From positions 31,911,053-31,975,052 of the forward strand of contig CM060732.1 in NCBI GenBank assembly GCA_030704615.1: a DNA stretch of 64,000 nucleotides, given 5' to 3'. How positions within the stretch are numbered: the stretch's first letter is position 1; every line of letters begins with the position of its first letter. The position numbers were made by a program, and so were the translations under genes. Source of the stretch: Takakia lepidozioides. Its lineage: Eukaryota; Streptophyta; Takakiopsida; Takakiales; Takakiaceae. A model generated the notes under the pieces. It saw nothing but the letters and a program-made list of their open reading frames with translations, was not told the origin of the DNA and searched no databases. Of this stretch, positions 21,172 through 33,684 are shown one piece after another.

Positions 21172-22770
21172 AGGCATGGGAGTGCTTGATCCAGTAACTC
21201 AAATCCAGGCACTCTTGGGAAAATGGTTACCAAGGTTCCTTGGGCCGGAGGGTGGCTGGTGGAAATTACTGGTAGGGCAGGCTATCTCACTCAACTCCCC
21301 ACTAAGTCACACCCAATGGAGACCCTCTATGAGATGGATAACTCAAGGGTTTAGGCACAAATCCATTGGTTCACCCCTTTGGGTCTCAATCTGGGAAGCA
21401 TGGAATAAATTTAGACCCTTCCTACTCAAATCAAAACCTACATCTTTCCAAGAGACAATGAGGCAACACCTCTTTCTCAATGAGGCTACCCCATCTCCCT
21501 TACAGCGCACTCAAGCCAAGAGGTGGGCAAAGTGGGAAACCAGAGGATACTCTCAGATTGCCCACATGTGGGCAAGCTCCTCAGAATCCCTTCAAGCGGC
21601 CCTGGGTATAAGAAGGCTAACATCCGGCATCGACTGTCACAAATATCCCAGACTCCTAGAAACTAATCCTTCGAAATGGTCAGCCCCTGCATTCTCCTCA
21701 TAACTGGGTTGTGGCTTCAGGCAAACCCTACTCAATAATGTATACTACAGAGGTGAAACATGGCATACTAACCGGCTATGCATTCAAAGCGGATACCTTC
21801 TCCGGGTTCTTGACACTCTTCTCGCACACTATCCAAAGTCTATGCTGCATAGATGCCTTGCCGGCAAGAATCTGCCTGTGGTCCTCCCCTGCCAAAGATT
21901 TCAACCCATCTGCCCCAAAGGGAACACCCCCTTCTCCGTGGCTTCTCTTTGCCTCCTTTGCCTGGATTGGTGGCATGCCTCTCCAGGACCTGCAAATAGA
22001 CCCTGGAGAGTGGCAGTGGAAATTTGGGGACACCAAATTGGGATTCTTCTCCTACTCGGCTAAGAAGGCATACAGGGCCCTTGCAAATGCCAAATCCCTT
22101 CCAGGCAAATGGAATGCAAGATGGCAGCATGAAAACTTCCATGAGGAAAATTGGGGAGACATCTGGAAACTCATTTGGGAAAAATCTAAGCCCGCAAAAA
22201 TTAGTGCCTTCCTCTTGGCAAGTAGCAAACAGGGTGCTCAAGGTCGGGCACTTTCTGAATTTCCCTAAGGCCCTGCTATGCTCATGCTGTCAATCTGGGA
22301 CCATCGAAACACTGGAACACTGCCTCATACATTGTCAAGCACCCCGTCTAATATGGCCATTTTATTGACTCGTTCTATAGTGCTTCATGGGAAGCGTTCC
22401 CCTCCAACCAAGTGGTACTGCTTCTCAACTATGACAGGACTACCAAATCCATAGCAATTGACTGTCCGGTCTATGAAGCCTTGAGGGGATACACTCTATG
22501 GCATCTATGGAAAGCCAGATGTTCCTGGTCCTTGGACAATGTCAACTCCACGGCCACTGCTACATTCACAAACATATTTTTTGATCTTACCATAGCAGCT
22601 AAACTTGCTTGCGAAAAAGTGCGTGCAAGCATCGTCAAAACACCCAGAGCGGCAGCATGCCCTCATCAGTTCCTTCAGGGGCACTTGGGGCAGAAACGAC
22701 ATCATCTGCACATGCACGGGAGCGGGAGATTGTGTCTGGCCCATCCCCCCTCAATGGCAACACCATAGAG
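21172..22770 (+). pseudogene. LINE C-terminal region with zinc-binding domain
   Basis: Three overlapping open frames (21176-21703, 21711-22268, 22024-22768 in shifting frames) cover the part after the RT domain. GVLDPVTQIQALLGKWLPRF is the usual linker after the thumb. The zf-RVT region follows, with paired Cys (CSCCQSG) and a distal HCLIHC. Frame changes at about 21705, 22230 and 22400 make it non-coding. Confidence 0.8.
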
Positions 22771-23262
22771 CCCTCCTCTTCCACTTCCCCAGAGTTTGAT
22801 AAATCGGATGTCAACTGGAAGCGTGTGAAGACTGGCACAAGGACCAAGCTGCTCTACAAATAGATCTCCCCTCCTCTCCACTTTTGCACTTATATTTTCT
22901 CTACTCTCTACAATGGTTCTATGCAAGGAAAATCTTCTTCAAGGAGTGATTGGTCCCCCATGCTTATCTATTATGCACAACGTAACATCAGAGCCTCTTC
23001 AAGGCTACATGCATTGGGCTTGTCCCATGTTATTTCTGTTTTCTCGAAACTGGTTTCGGTCATCGGTTTGTAATCCGTTTCCTGCTGGAAGGTTTTGCAG
23101 TACAGTCATAGTTCATCGGGATATCCGTCACGCCCTGTCGTGTGTTAAGCCTTATGGCAGCCTTCGGGCATCAAAGGGTTTTTAATTTTTTCCCTTGAAA
23201 TAATTTAAATAAAGTTCTGAGGCTAAACCCTCTTCTCCAAAAAATAAAAATAAAAATAAAAA

Positions 23263-24219
23263 ATAATATATATATACTATTACTGTAATTAAAATCATTC
23301 TTCAAATTATAATGCAATAAAATCTGCGGCTAACTAAGTTTGCCAAAACAATTATAGTAATAAGAATGCAGACAAATACTATTATCTCACTTTTCTTGGA
23401 GCCAATTACGTGTAAGCCTGCCGGATTGGCAGCAACCAGAGGGGCCATTCCCTTAGGGTAAAAACCTACAAAAAAAAATAAAAAAATAAAAAATTGTTTG
23501 TACTTATCGTGCACAAGAATTTATCGGGGTGCATTCCTCCAGGTACTTACAGTGCACTTAAAAACAAGAATTCATCGGGGTGCATTCCGCCCTGCGGAAT
23601 ATCCCCATCAGCTTCGTCAAGTGCATTTCGACGATGTGGAATGCACCCCTTAGAATTTTTTTTACTTCCAGTGGTAAGTTTTTCTAAAATGTTTTGGCAA
23701 TTCTTTACGCAAAGGAATGCCTCCACTCAAGGCATTCCCCTACACTTAAAGGCAGATATTTATAGTTATTACTGAATTAATTTTTTTTCTTAAATTAGTG
23801 ATTGGGTGAGCATCATGATCCAAACCCTTGAACCCTTCAGGAGCTTCTTATTTCCTTATTGTGCATGCTAATAAGTGAAAAAATGACTTACGTGCTTCCA
23901 TAATGTGTTTTGTAACTCACATGTAGATAGTGCAGAGTAACTATGGACCTTTCTGAATCAAGCTATAAACACTAAAGGTAGCATGACCAGAGAGTCTGAC
24001 TCATGATGATGGTAAATTAGGAATTTTTGGAGCATGCATGCAAAATTGGAATTTACCAAGGAAATTTTTGGGTGCGTCACATGAGGTACTTTTTGAATTT
24101 GCCAATCATTTTTAGTAGATAGATTATATATATATACTATATTATCAAATTAGACCTAATTTGTTTTTTTTTTGTATTACATAATTTATTTAACAATAGA
24201 GTACGATGTTTGTTGACAC
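23263..24219. repeat. Unassigned DNA with a small direct/inverted repeat
   Basis: No gene is recognised. Within it, ATCGGGGTGCATTCC occurs twice (about 23524 and 23576) and its complement GGAATGCACCCC once (about 23639), giving a small fold-back of roughly 130 bp that could be a MITE remnant. The remainder is AT-rich. Confidence 0.5.
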
Positions 24220-24986
24220 CAGTGTTACCCGCCGTGACCTAGGTTACCGCCGGTTTAGGTTCAGGTTAACCGGAACCGGGCCCATTCCTACAGAACCTGA
24301 CCCGGAATTGGAACCTGCCAATGGGGATCGGCACATAACCGAACCGGCGGTTCCTGCTCGGTGTGAGAACCGGATAACCGGGCGGGGTTCTTGAACCTTT
24401 GGTGGGCCCTTGGCATAACCCTAGAGAGCTGGTGGGCCCCATGGCAAAACTTCTTTAATGCTCTCAAGCTCCATGAGATCCTGGTTCAATGTTTGAAGCC
24501 ATGACATTCTATGTTCAATGCTTCAACGCCATGAGATCTTGGGTTCAATCTCCAGCTCCATGATATCCTGGCTAAGTTCATTGATGAAAATGTTAGAAGA
24601 TGCCAATACTTGCCAGATAGCTGAATAGTAATTTCAACCCATAAAATGTTACACATTTTTTCTTCTACCAGTTTATTTAGAGTATTTTTGTTTTTTTTGT
24701 TTTTTTTGTGTTAGTGAAAACTAATAAAATCGTTGGATTTTAGTTCAAATATGTGAATACATTGCTATTTAATCTCCCAGACTGATAAAATATTTTAAAT
24801 ATAATTATATATATATATAATAAACCGGAACCTAATCGGGAACCGTAACCGCCCCCATGTTTAAAAGTTGGATCCGGAACCGGCTCAATAAAAAAAAACC
24901 GGAACCGGATCCAGAACCGTCTCTTGAAATAATTGTGGAACCGGAACCGAAGGTTCCTTCACAAATGCAAGAACCGCCCAACACTG
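24220..24986. mobile_element. Non-autonomous hAT-like element with 8-bp target duplication
   Basis: The 767-bp element starts CAGTGTTACCCGCC and ends with GGCGGTTC-complement then CAACACTG, giving imperfect terminal inverted repeats of about 13 bp. It is flanked by a perfect 8-bp duplication GTTGACAC (24212-24219 and 24987-24994), as expected for hAT insertion. Both subterminal regions are rich in CCGGAACCGG-type palindromes. No transposase is encoded; the interior is AT-rich. Confidence 0.88.
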
Positions 24987-25536
24987 GTTGACACCATCTT
25001 TTTCATGATCATGGTACTAAGAATACTATGAATATGAGGTGTGTGTATCTCAATCACCATTCAAACCAAAAATTGATGTTCCATACCAAAATGATTCATC
25101 TCGTTATATATTAGAGTAATATGAAAGTAATTGTAGAATATTCGATCATACCTTTGTTTCGCTCAGCTGGATCTGAATATTGAGAACTACATTGAAATAA
25201 TAGTTATAAAACCAGAAAAGGGAAATGATGTGAAAAGAAAAACTTGTAGCTGTAGACTTATTATTAGCTGATGTCATTGTTGTTTCCATTTTATTACCCT
25301 TTTTTTTTTAAAAAATTACCTTTTCCCATATGCAAATTTTGTTGTGAAATGAAGAATTCTAGATAGTTATCTTGTGATCTTTCCATTTGTTGATATGCAA
25401 ACCATGTTAAATAGTCCTTATGATATTCTATAATTTTAAAAAAACAATTCTAATATGTATGCAAACATCTATATTTTGTCCAAATTTATTCAATCTTTTT
25501 ATTTATGACTCGTTGTCAACTTTAAGTCACATCCAG

Positions 25537-25637
25537 CTCTATGCCCGAGGGTCATTGCCACCGATGGCACATATCCCAAGCTCATATATGCAACAACCCG
25601 CAATTTGGCCTATTGCGGAGCATATTGATCCTTCAAG
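25537..25637 (+). other. Candidate isolated exon (Pro/Met/Gln-rich peptide)
   Basis: A 101-nt open stretch flanked by CACATCCAG and AAG|GTACAC encodes LYARGSLPPMAHIPS then SYMQQPAIWPIAEHIDPSR. The composition contrasts sharply with the AT-rich flanks, which suggests a real or captured exon. I do not recognise the protein and could not find partner exons. Confidence 0.3.
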
Positions 25638-25639
25638 GT

Positions 25640-26720
25640 ACACTTCATATATTTGTGATATTTTTCTTTCCATCACATGATAATTGTCTTCTTTTAACTA
25701 GATTTTCAACATACTAGTCATTGGTCTCCATCAAAAAAAAATTACAACAACACAAGACTCAGTATAAGAAGTCCACAAATATTATATGGACTATCTACAA
25801 GTGACAACACTAAGAATGAATGATTAAAAGAAAATGTCAAGTTATCCAAGACAAAAAGGTGGATGGAGGAGATAGTTTTGCATTTTGCAAAATTAGATCT
25901 TGAACATGATATCATTATTAGCCTATTATCCAACTAAAATATGCGTGGAGAAAAATTCAGTTAAATACTCAGATAAGAGCCGCACAGTATTCCACTTTTG
26001 CTTTCGTCGCCACTGCTAAGCTTATACTGTTTCTTTCGTCCGTTGCAGAGCTAATATACTAGTTATCTCCGGTCTCTGAACTAGGTATGAGCACCGCAGA
26101 GGTTCAGTTGGATGCTCCAGAGGCACGAGGCAGAAACAGTAAGTGGCCTCTGGCGCAGGAGAGGATCTTATATCTGACTTCATTGCGTGATTAATCCAGT
26201 GAAGAATCATGGATCTGAGCAGAGTTTCTCCCCTCTCAATGCTTACCAACCTTCTGTCAGAAAGAGCTCTTTGCTTTCAAACCCCCCCCACCCCCCTCAG
26301 ATTGTACAGAGGATCTCCTGCTTCTGGACACTGTTAATAAACATCCAATTGCAAGTGTGCCATTTTGTTTCCGGAACACCATTGCATGTCCCACAGGAGG
26401 TTGATCAACGCAGTTTTGGCCAGTGTGCCATTCTCCTCATTTGTTTATCCTTGCAAGCCAGAATTTGTGAGTTAATAAAAACATTGGTGAAATTGTTGCC
26501 ATGTTCAGCTTGCCAGGAGCCGGCTCAACTAGGAGAGCAGTGTGCTAGCTTGTCCTTCCCTAAACAAAGGGAAAAACATGTGAAGCTACCCGCAAGTGTG
26601 CAAATCAAATCCCCCATGCTAGCTGCAAGCCTCCACTTAACCATGTCCATCTTCTTAATCTCTTCTCAACTCCTCTACAAAGTGTACTTAGGCAAGATGA
26701 CATAAAAGTTAAGGGAGTGC
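25640..26720. other. Flank of the exporter gene
   Basis: No independent gene. It includes the probable 3' UTR of the minus-strand exporter and, at about 26103-26160, the 57-bp segment found again at 2715-2770. The 172-codon plus-strand ORF at 26187-26705 has no domain and lies antisense to the likely 3' UTR. Confidence 0.4.
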
Positions 26721-26721
26721 C

Positions 26722-29700
26722 TCAAATTGCCACATGCTCATCTTCATCCTCCTCATTCTGGGCCACTGCATCAGGCTTCACGTCTCCAAACTCATGTTTC
26801 AATGTATGTCTGTTGAATTGAAGCACCTTTGTGGCCCCAAGGACCCCATCATGGAGCACAACCTTTGAAAGGAGGAGCCCAATCGTAATTGAGAGACATA
26901 TGATCACCATATTCATCACAAACGCAATCCCCGACACAGCATCGTCTTTGACAAATGCCTGTATGCCCTGCAGCATAACAAAATAAAATGAATGAGAGGA
27001 GAATCCTTGACTAAAAATCTGGTCTCCACGTAACGTATGGCATGGATAATCTCTTGGGGAGCTTCTTAGAGATATTCAAGAGCTCAGCACAGTGTTGAGC
27101 CCAAGGTGCTGCTGCTTCAAATGCAATGTGGCCTATGCTGGGATTTGCTTATGCTTTCACATGGGAGACGCCACCTAATAAGATAGCTACATGTATGGTC
27201 AGTCTTTCCTTAGCAAGACCTACAGGACTGCATGGCCAACTTGAAACCAGTACAAAGCAGAAAAAACTAAATCTGGAGGATGCCTTGTATTTCTATAACG
27301 GTAGCTGCCCAGCTCTGTACGGGCTCCAAACACATTTGTTAGGCACCCCTGGGTCACTGCTCTTGTTTTTCTCAGGTTCCTAATTAGCATTGGCAAATGA
27401 AAAAGGGACACTTGGAGATACATATGGCTAAGGAACAGCTTGCCTGAACACCAATGCCTCCTGGTAGCAATGCTTGGATTCCTGCTAAAATCAATGTCAA
27501 TGGAATGTCCCTCGACAGAAAGGAGTACAACATCCCTAATATCACAAACAAACACGGACAGTAGTGAGAAGGACGAAATTCTATTTGTGGCTCCCAAGGA
27601 GCACTCATAGTTCACAAAAAGGGGATCACCATCATTGTGTTGGAGCTTCTAAATGAAAGAACAGCTGCACATGTCTCTCTCTCTTCCTTTTTGGGCACTA
27701 GACTGAAATTTAAACTCAGGGCGAGGAGTCTACCTTTGAACAATAAACAGATGCAAGAGAGGAAGAGGAGATTGTAATTACCCAATGTGCACGTAGCCTG
27801 AACACAAAACTCCTATTCTGATACATTGCTGGGGTGTTCTCACCAGAGAGTGACCCATTTCAGGAACATCAATAACATGATTTCTGCACCTCTGATACCA
27901 ACTTCAAAAATCTTGAGGCTGAGCCTAAAGCCCTGGTCCTGTTGGGGTCCAATTGCTGGGTAGTTCAGACACAGCAGATTGATGCTTTTGTGGAGGGCTT
28001 TCTAGTGGATATCTGGAAGCCGAACTCATTGTTTATACAAAGGTAAGTCCCACTACCGGCATCACAAAGTGGTGTCTGTTCCCTTTAGTTCCGCCCAAAC
28101 TGAGCATGGGGTCTATGGCCACAAGGCTACGGCAAATAACATCTTATGAGTACAGTCTTTCACACTAACACGTAGACACAGTTTTTCTACTAGTCACATG
28201 CGTCACATGGGCCCTTGAGGCACTCTGAATGTATACAGTTTCCTTCTTTCTTGATCTCTGGCTTCAGCAGATTGATGCTTGAGTGAAGGGCTTTCTAGAG
28301 GAAATCTGGAAAGCCCGAACTAATTGTTCACACTACTGGAGTGAGCCCCTCACAATGGAAGTACCTATTCCCTATGTTTCCGTCCAAACTAGGCACGGGG
28401 TCGATGGCCACAAGGCTAAGGTAATCAAAGTCTTATAAGTAGAATCTCTGGCTTCAACAGACATGCTTCTTTCTTTTATGCATGAGCCGCTGTCTTTAAA
28501 TATAGTTTGATGCTTGTTGAAGTTGTTCTTTTGTTCTACTTCGTCCCATAGGCCCTCGGGGTCCCCAGTGGCCATTATAAAATGTTTTTCTTTCATAAGC
28601 TCTTACTGGGCTTCTGCGGTCGTCCTACACGTCTGTTTTCCTTCTCTTTGCCTTCTTTCATTTTTTCACCCCGCATGCCTTTTAGGCACTAGCAGATTAG
28701 CACTTCAACCATCACCACATGCATCTGCCTAAGGAGAGGCCCACACTAGCAGTGTCGGTAAAACCATCTTGCAAGCGAACTTCAATTTGATATAGAAGAG
28801 AAAACACTTGCTAGTTTTATTGCAACTGGCTCTCAGCTTGACAGAGAGATGTCAACGCAAATCCTTAAATCCATACTCAATACCGCTCAAACAAATTACG
28901 AACAAGCTGTATTGGAATCTTGGGTTGAGGTCCACATTCCCGTACATTCCCTACGGCCAGCTCCAGCAGGATTGATGTTCCACAACGTCTATGCCCACAG
29001 GAAAGATCACAGGAACACTAGCAGGGGAAGATCAATCAGTACATCCATCCGTCTCTTTCTCTTCTGACAAGGAGAAGCACCTACCTGTGAGGCCGATAGC
29101 AAAGGCAGCAAGCACAGTTGCTGTTTCTGATCCAAATCTGGCATCAGCCCACTCATTGACAGCATAGCCAATTCCTGTTATTAAAATCATTCCAGTCCAT
29201 TGATCCAATCTTGCACGCAGAAAGATTTAGGATAATGGCAAATCCCAGAAACCTGCCCGTCACGAAGATAACTGGCAAATCCCAGAAACCTGCCCGTCAC
29301 GAAGAGAACTCAGATTAGTCAGATCTGAGTGTAAAAGAAAGAAATGATGAACAAGACACCAATTACAGGGAGAAAAAATAAAAGAAAAACTGCTGTAGTA
29401 GCAGATAACACGAGGAGCAAGATACAATCTGAAATAACATTGCAAAATAGTACCAGATGACAGTGACCCACAGCGACATGTCCAGACCAGTGCATGCTTT
29501 GGGTTCGACATGCGGAATCCACCACGCCAGATTCTCACCAATTGCTAGCCCAAACCCTAGTTGCAGAGAGGACACCAGCGCTTTCACAATGCGGGCTGTG
29601 CCTGTGAAGACCGTTTTCTCCATAACCTCACTCACTCCAATTGTCAAATGGCCTGCCTGTATGACAATAACAAGAAAGTTGTTGCAGAAGTGTGGAAGAA

Positions 29701-31295
29701 ACAATGACTAGTTGACAAAAAACAGTTTGAAACAACCTGGAGCAATTTTGCTTTTCCTCCAACCAGTAGAGGTTAACTCCTCAAATGGCTGCCATGCTTT
29801 TGTCATAAGAAAACTGTCAACTTAGGGACATTGTCCTGCCAATCTCTAGGGGCATTAATGGACCAGATATCGCTACAAGTAGCCAAGAAAAACTGTCCAT
29901 GGAGTAGCCTTACAGTGTCAGGAGGCACAAAAGGACCAGCACATGAATCTTCCTCTTTTTCATCTACATACATACACATACATACCTGGTAACAGCCAAA
30001 CAAGGCCTGAAGTTGCCATCGCAAAAAAGCAGACATCCAGCTGTTGCAAGTGATAGGTGAACACCCTCGCAAGAAATGAGGCAAAGAGTGCTGCAATAAA
30101 CTCCAATAAATCCCCAAACACAGGAGAGATTGGTGGAAGGAGGGAGAGAATGCCGACTCCCAGCCCAAGTATGAATGATAGACCGGCGTCCCAGTAGTTC
30201 CCTGCTTCCCCCAATATCCCAGCAGAACCCAAGCCAAATCACAGAATAGGGAAGTCTTTTAGAGCTCCATGGTATTTGTGGACACACAGCACTGCCAGCA
30301 AAAACATCAGCTGGCTCGGAACTTGAAAAAATAATTCAGGCTTGCAATATAAGCCTTGTTCTCAAAGCCCTGGTTTTGACGGTGCAAGAAAGCTGGGGAG
30401 AGCAGAATGGGATCCACTACCATGTCGGAGGGTTCATGGACATGGGGCTTTGGCAATGCACCTGAGGGAAAATGCCAACTTCCATTATTTGTGCCAGAAG
30501 ATCAAGATAAAACCAGAACTATTCCAAAGGAGGGTTTGAGTCATTCTCATTATCCTTGTTCCCTGGGTTAATGAAGGTGGGGAGCCTACCCTGCACCAAC
30601 CTGCAGGAGAAAGTGCCTGATCTACCCCTACTTGAGAGACTAACTAGATAGAAAAAGGATTTCATAATGGCACACTGTCAAATTACAAGGACAGGTGGGT
30701 AGAACATCAAAACTTTCAGGACCTCACCTGAAAAGAAAAGAAGTGCAGCAGTTGGAGCGGACAATGCATAGCTCAAGAGTTGCCAGTACCAGCCACCAAA
30801 AAGGGATGGGGACATTACAAGTGACTGCAACTGCCACTGTGCCATCATAAGGGGTGCGTGGGGGAGGCCGACGCTGTTGGCGAGCTCATCAACTCTCTGC
30901 AATTTATTCACATCAACCTCGCTCTCCACCCTCAGCATATGTGTTTCATGTCTGTGTTTCGACCCAAAATAGATTCCATATGTCAAAAGATTCTCCTCCA
31001 GTTCCAATGGATGTAAGCAAAATTCAGATTTGTTGATCAAAATGTATCTGTCTGTTGCAAAAAAGGCAAACTATAAAAGACCAGAGACCTCAAAATAGGA
31101 ATGGCAAACTTACATAGTTGGATTCGATTTGTCCGGGAAGAGCAGAAAAATGATGGAGGAAAAGACTGCAATGTTGGTTTCGACATGCAAACGTTCAGCT
31201 GCCTGTTCAATAAGATACTCAGTTCTTGGAGCTGAGCCCCCATAGGTGACCAGTGATAGGGCCAAGCGCCGAAGAAATTTGCGGCGCAGGCCCAT
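26722..31295 (-). CDS. ThrE/DUF1212-family membrane protein (amino-acid exporter-like)
   Basis: Seven exons are read on the minus strand: 31114-31295 or further upstream (LALSLVTYGGSAPRTEYLIEQ); 30728-30951 (ETHMLRVESEVDVNKLQRVD); 29986-30201 (GNYWDAGLSFILGLGVGILS through SGLVWLLPG); 29454-29652 (HLTIGVSEVMEKTVFTGTAR, LQLGFGLAIGE); about 29085-29220 (GIGYAVNEWADARFGSETAT); 27444-27535 (PLTLILAGIQALLPGGIGVQ); 26722-26967 (GIQAFVKDDAVSGIAFVMNM to the stop). Most junctions keep phase; the one between 29454 and about 29220 is unresolved. The first half is the DUF1212 (ThrE N-terminal) domain, the second the ThrE_2 domain, about ten membrane segments in all. Bacterial ThrE exports threonine and serine; fungal PRM10 is related. 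Substrate and membrane in plants are unknown. The 27444 end uses a GC donor (CAG|GCAAGC). The C-terminal tail is acidic. The start Met is uncertain; an upstream exon may exist. Confidence 0.85.
27960..28450. repeat. Tandem duplication inside an exporter intron
   Basis: Two diverged copies, about 27965-28155 and 28262-28445, share GCAGATTGATGCTT, GGGCTTTCTAG and GGCCACAAGGCTA blocks. The last block (GGTCTATGGCCACAAGG) also occurs at about 7159 in an intron of the exon-duplicated gene. They therefore belong to a dispersed repeat family that was duplicated here. Confidence 0.7.
29228..29302. repeat. 35-bp tandem duplication near an exporter exon
   Basis: TGGCAAATCCCAGAAACCTG followed by CCCGTCACGAAGA occurs twice in tandem (about 29238 and 29273). 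Each copy supplies a GGGCAG acceptor-like sequence on the minus strand, directly upstream of the exon at about 29085-29220. It may provide alternative acceptors or disturb splicing. Confidence 0.6.
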
Positions 31296-31299
31296 GTTC

Positions 31300-33230
31300 C
31301 ATGAGCTGGACTCCTCCCCTCCTTCCAATGGTGCCACTGGAGCCCAGCCATTACACTAATTCAACAGCGAGTGCTTCATGACATGATCTATAACTTTTAC
31401 CCGTTGTATTGTCTCCCCAACCTGAGGAAAATTGTGCAAGAAGTAAGATGACTGCTTTCACTGTGTGCGTTTACTGCTGCCCCCTTGTCACTCTCGTTCG
31501 TATTCACCATCCAGGGTAAGAAATCTTGCTAGCCAACAGCAGGACTAATTTGGTTGATTTACAGAGTTTCATAACTTCCGGTGATTCTTTAGATCACTGG
31601 GTATGTGACGGCTTTCGACCCCCATAGGAACATGCCTCATAGAGCTGAAGACACCCTACTCTCCACAGCAGCTAAGCAGCCAAACATATGAACTTCACAC
31701 TAAGTGGTAACCAGCACACTCATGGGTTTCCTGGCAATCCAGCCCAGACCTCTGACTGCCATAATGACTGAGATGCACACAACTGCAACCAGCAGAAAAG
31801 CTCCGGTGGAAAGATTCTGCTCCCATCCTGCACTGGATCTACAGCTGTAGGTAGTGCGACCACTAGAGCTGCAATTCCCCAGACGCGCGTAGCTCATCCA
31901 ACAACCAGTTACCGTGCTGCGTGACCTATAAAATTGTTCTGGTTACAATCTAGTGTTCACTGCAAGGGGTCTAGGGGGGGAAGCTGGGACTCACCAACGT
32001 CAGGGTCTGCTTGTTGCCCATCGCTGGCAAACCCATGGAAGCCCCATATTCCACGACTCCTCAGATAGTTCTTGGCTTCCAACAGTGAGCTATTGTAGTG
32101 GGCCATCTGTCCCTCTCAACTTTTCTCTTCCTTTGCTACTCGTTCATCATGTGTGCATGCTGGACTGCATCATGAGTCACACAATTCCCAGCTTCGCCTT
32201 CCTCAATACGCCACCCACGAATTCATCATGCACGGTTACCTCCTTGCATCCGTAGAGACGAGGAGAAAAATCTGTGACACAGAGAAGAACAATCGTACCG
32301 CAGACTGAAATGGGATGCAGAATTCACCAAGTCGTGATTTTTGCAGGGCACGACCATTTCAGCGGCCACCCCTCCACAGTGTCCCAGACACCGAGGGGAT
32401 CGGGGATAGTGCCGGGGCTGCCCGCCTGCCCGCTGCGCCACGCTGGCGCACAAGTCCCTTGCGGGGCCCACGCCCACAACCCCACCGGTTCCCGCACACC
32501 AACGGCACTGACGTGGCCGTTGAAGCTAGGTCCATGTCACCAAGCGGCAATGAATGGGCTACCACACTATAGCAGAAGCCCAACGGCGAAAAAATTGGTA
32601 AGAGGGACCATCGCACGACGGGTTGGAGAGACCAGCTTCGCAATGGCGGGAGAATCACATCACAACAAAATGTCTTCCTAAAATTGTGGACTTCAGGGAC
32701 ACTGCTTGGAAATCCATATATCACGTATTGTGACATGTAGGCGCCATGTCAATGCCTCTCCGCCGGCAGCGGCCGCTAGTGTGGTAGGCAGAACGGCACG
32801 CTGCCCTCCCTCAAACCAATAGCAGGGTCCGAAATTGAGTGCCAGTGCCCCTCTTGCCACTAGCGTGGTATCGCCCTAAGTTACTCTCAAAAGTGTGTGA
32901 CTCAAAACAGTTTGAGCCATACCATTTTTAGAGAGTCTATGGCATCTAGAAGATACACTACATATACATGTTAGGAATACCATGTACAAGTGTTCTTCTT
33001 TTTCTTTTTCTCTATTTTTTATTTTGTAGTACCGTAGTGGAACGGCAGATTAGGCACAATTTTTTCTTTTAAATGCCTAAGCAAATCTGTGATTTTTCAA
33101 TATTTATGCCTAAAAGGCTGGAAAAATAACATGAAAGTGCCTAATTCAATAAAATTCTCTAAACTCTATAAAATTTCTATTGAAAGTAAAAACAAATCTC
33201 CATAAATATTCAAAAATACAGGCCAATTCC
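31300..33230. other. Upstream of the exporter; no gene assigned
   Basis: This likely contains the promoter and possibly an untranslated or short first exon of the exporter. A GC-richer stretch lies at 32370-32800. The 65-codon minus ORF at 31700-31897 and the 125-codon one at 32359-32736 have no domains. None can be linked with confidence. Confidence 0.35.
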
Positions 33231-33684
33231 CTAGGTCCATACGAGTGTTGGGCGGGTATATGAATTACCCTGATATACCCGCCGGGTATATCAGGGTATA
33301 TTGATATATATATACCCTGGTGTGGCAAGTTTAGGTACCCGGATGTACACCCTTATATCAGGGTATATTTTTATGATATACCCTTATATCATATACCCTT
33401 ATCCTTATATTTACCCTGCATCAAGACGCTCAATATACCCTACTTTCCTGAAGGGTATATGTTAAAATGAAGGGTATATCTAATCAGGGTATATAAGGGC
33501 CTTTATGTACCTTCATAGCCTTTATGTGCTAGGTCTTTTCTCTTTTTGTTGTGTTGTTAAGGAGCCTTGAGCTATAAGAAAGCTCCAATCACAGCTAAAA
33601 CAAATGTTACATAAATATCATTCCTTAAATGTCATATAACCCAAACAATACCTCTTCAGATCTCGCATATATATATATATAAAA

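Larger units (their letters stand above)
18880..23260 (+). mobile_element. Rearranged L1-type LINE with inverted 5' part
   Basis: The 3' portion is on the plus strand: endonuclease middle (NIYAPNS, ILAGDFNMVDNN) at about 20880-21060, the post-RT region (GGMGVLDPVTQIQALLGKW) from about 21172, a zf-RVT-like zinc-binding region (IWKLIWEKSKPAK, then CQSG...HCLIHC) at about 22150-22350, a C-terminal LWHLWKAR block at about 22497, and an A-rich 3' tail at 23235-23262. The 5' portion (ORF1-like plus the start of the endonuclease, HSWNIRGIGS at about 19195 and IVFIQEHKL at about 19085) is on the minus strand at 18880-20890. The whole reverse-transcriptase core is missing between 21170 and 21180. The element cannot move by itself. 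Confidence 0.85.

Noticed and set aside
26187-26705. 172-codon plus-strand ORF
   Set aside because: No recognisable domain, and it lies antisense to the probable 3' UTR of the exporter gene.
29803-30287. Overlapping minus ORFs of 107-144 codons near 30 kb as separate genes
   Set aside because: Only the frame at 29986-30201 matches the exporter and has splice sites in phase; the other frames are shadows of that exon.
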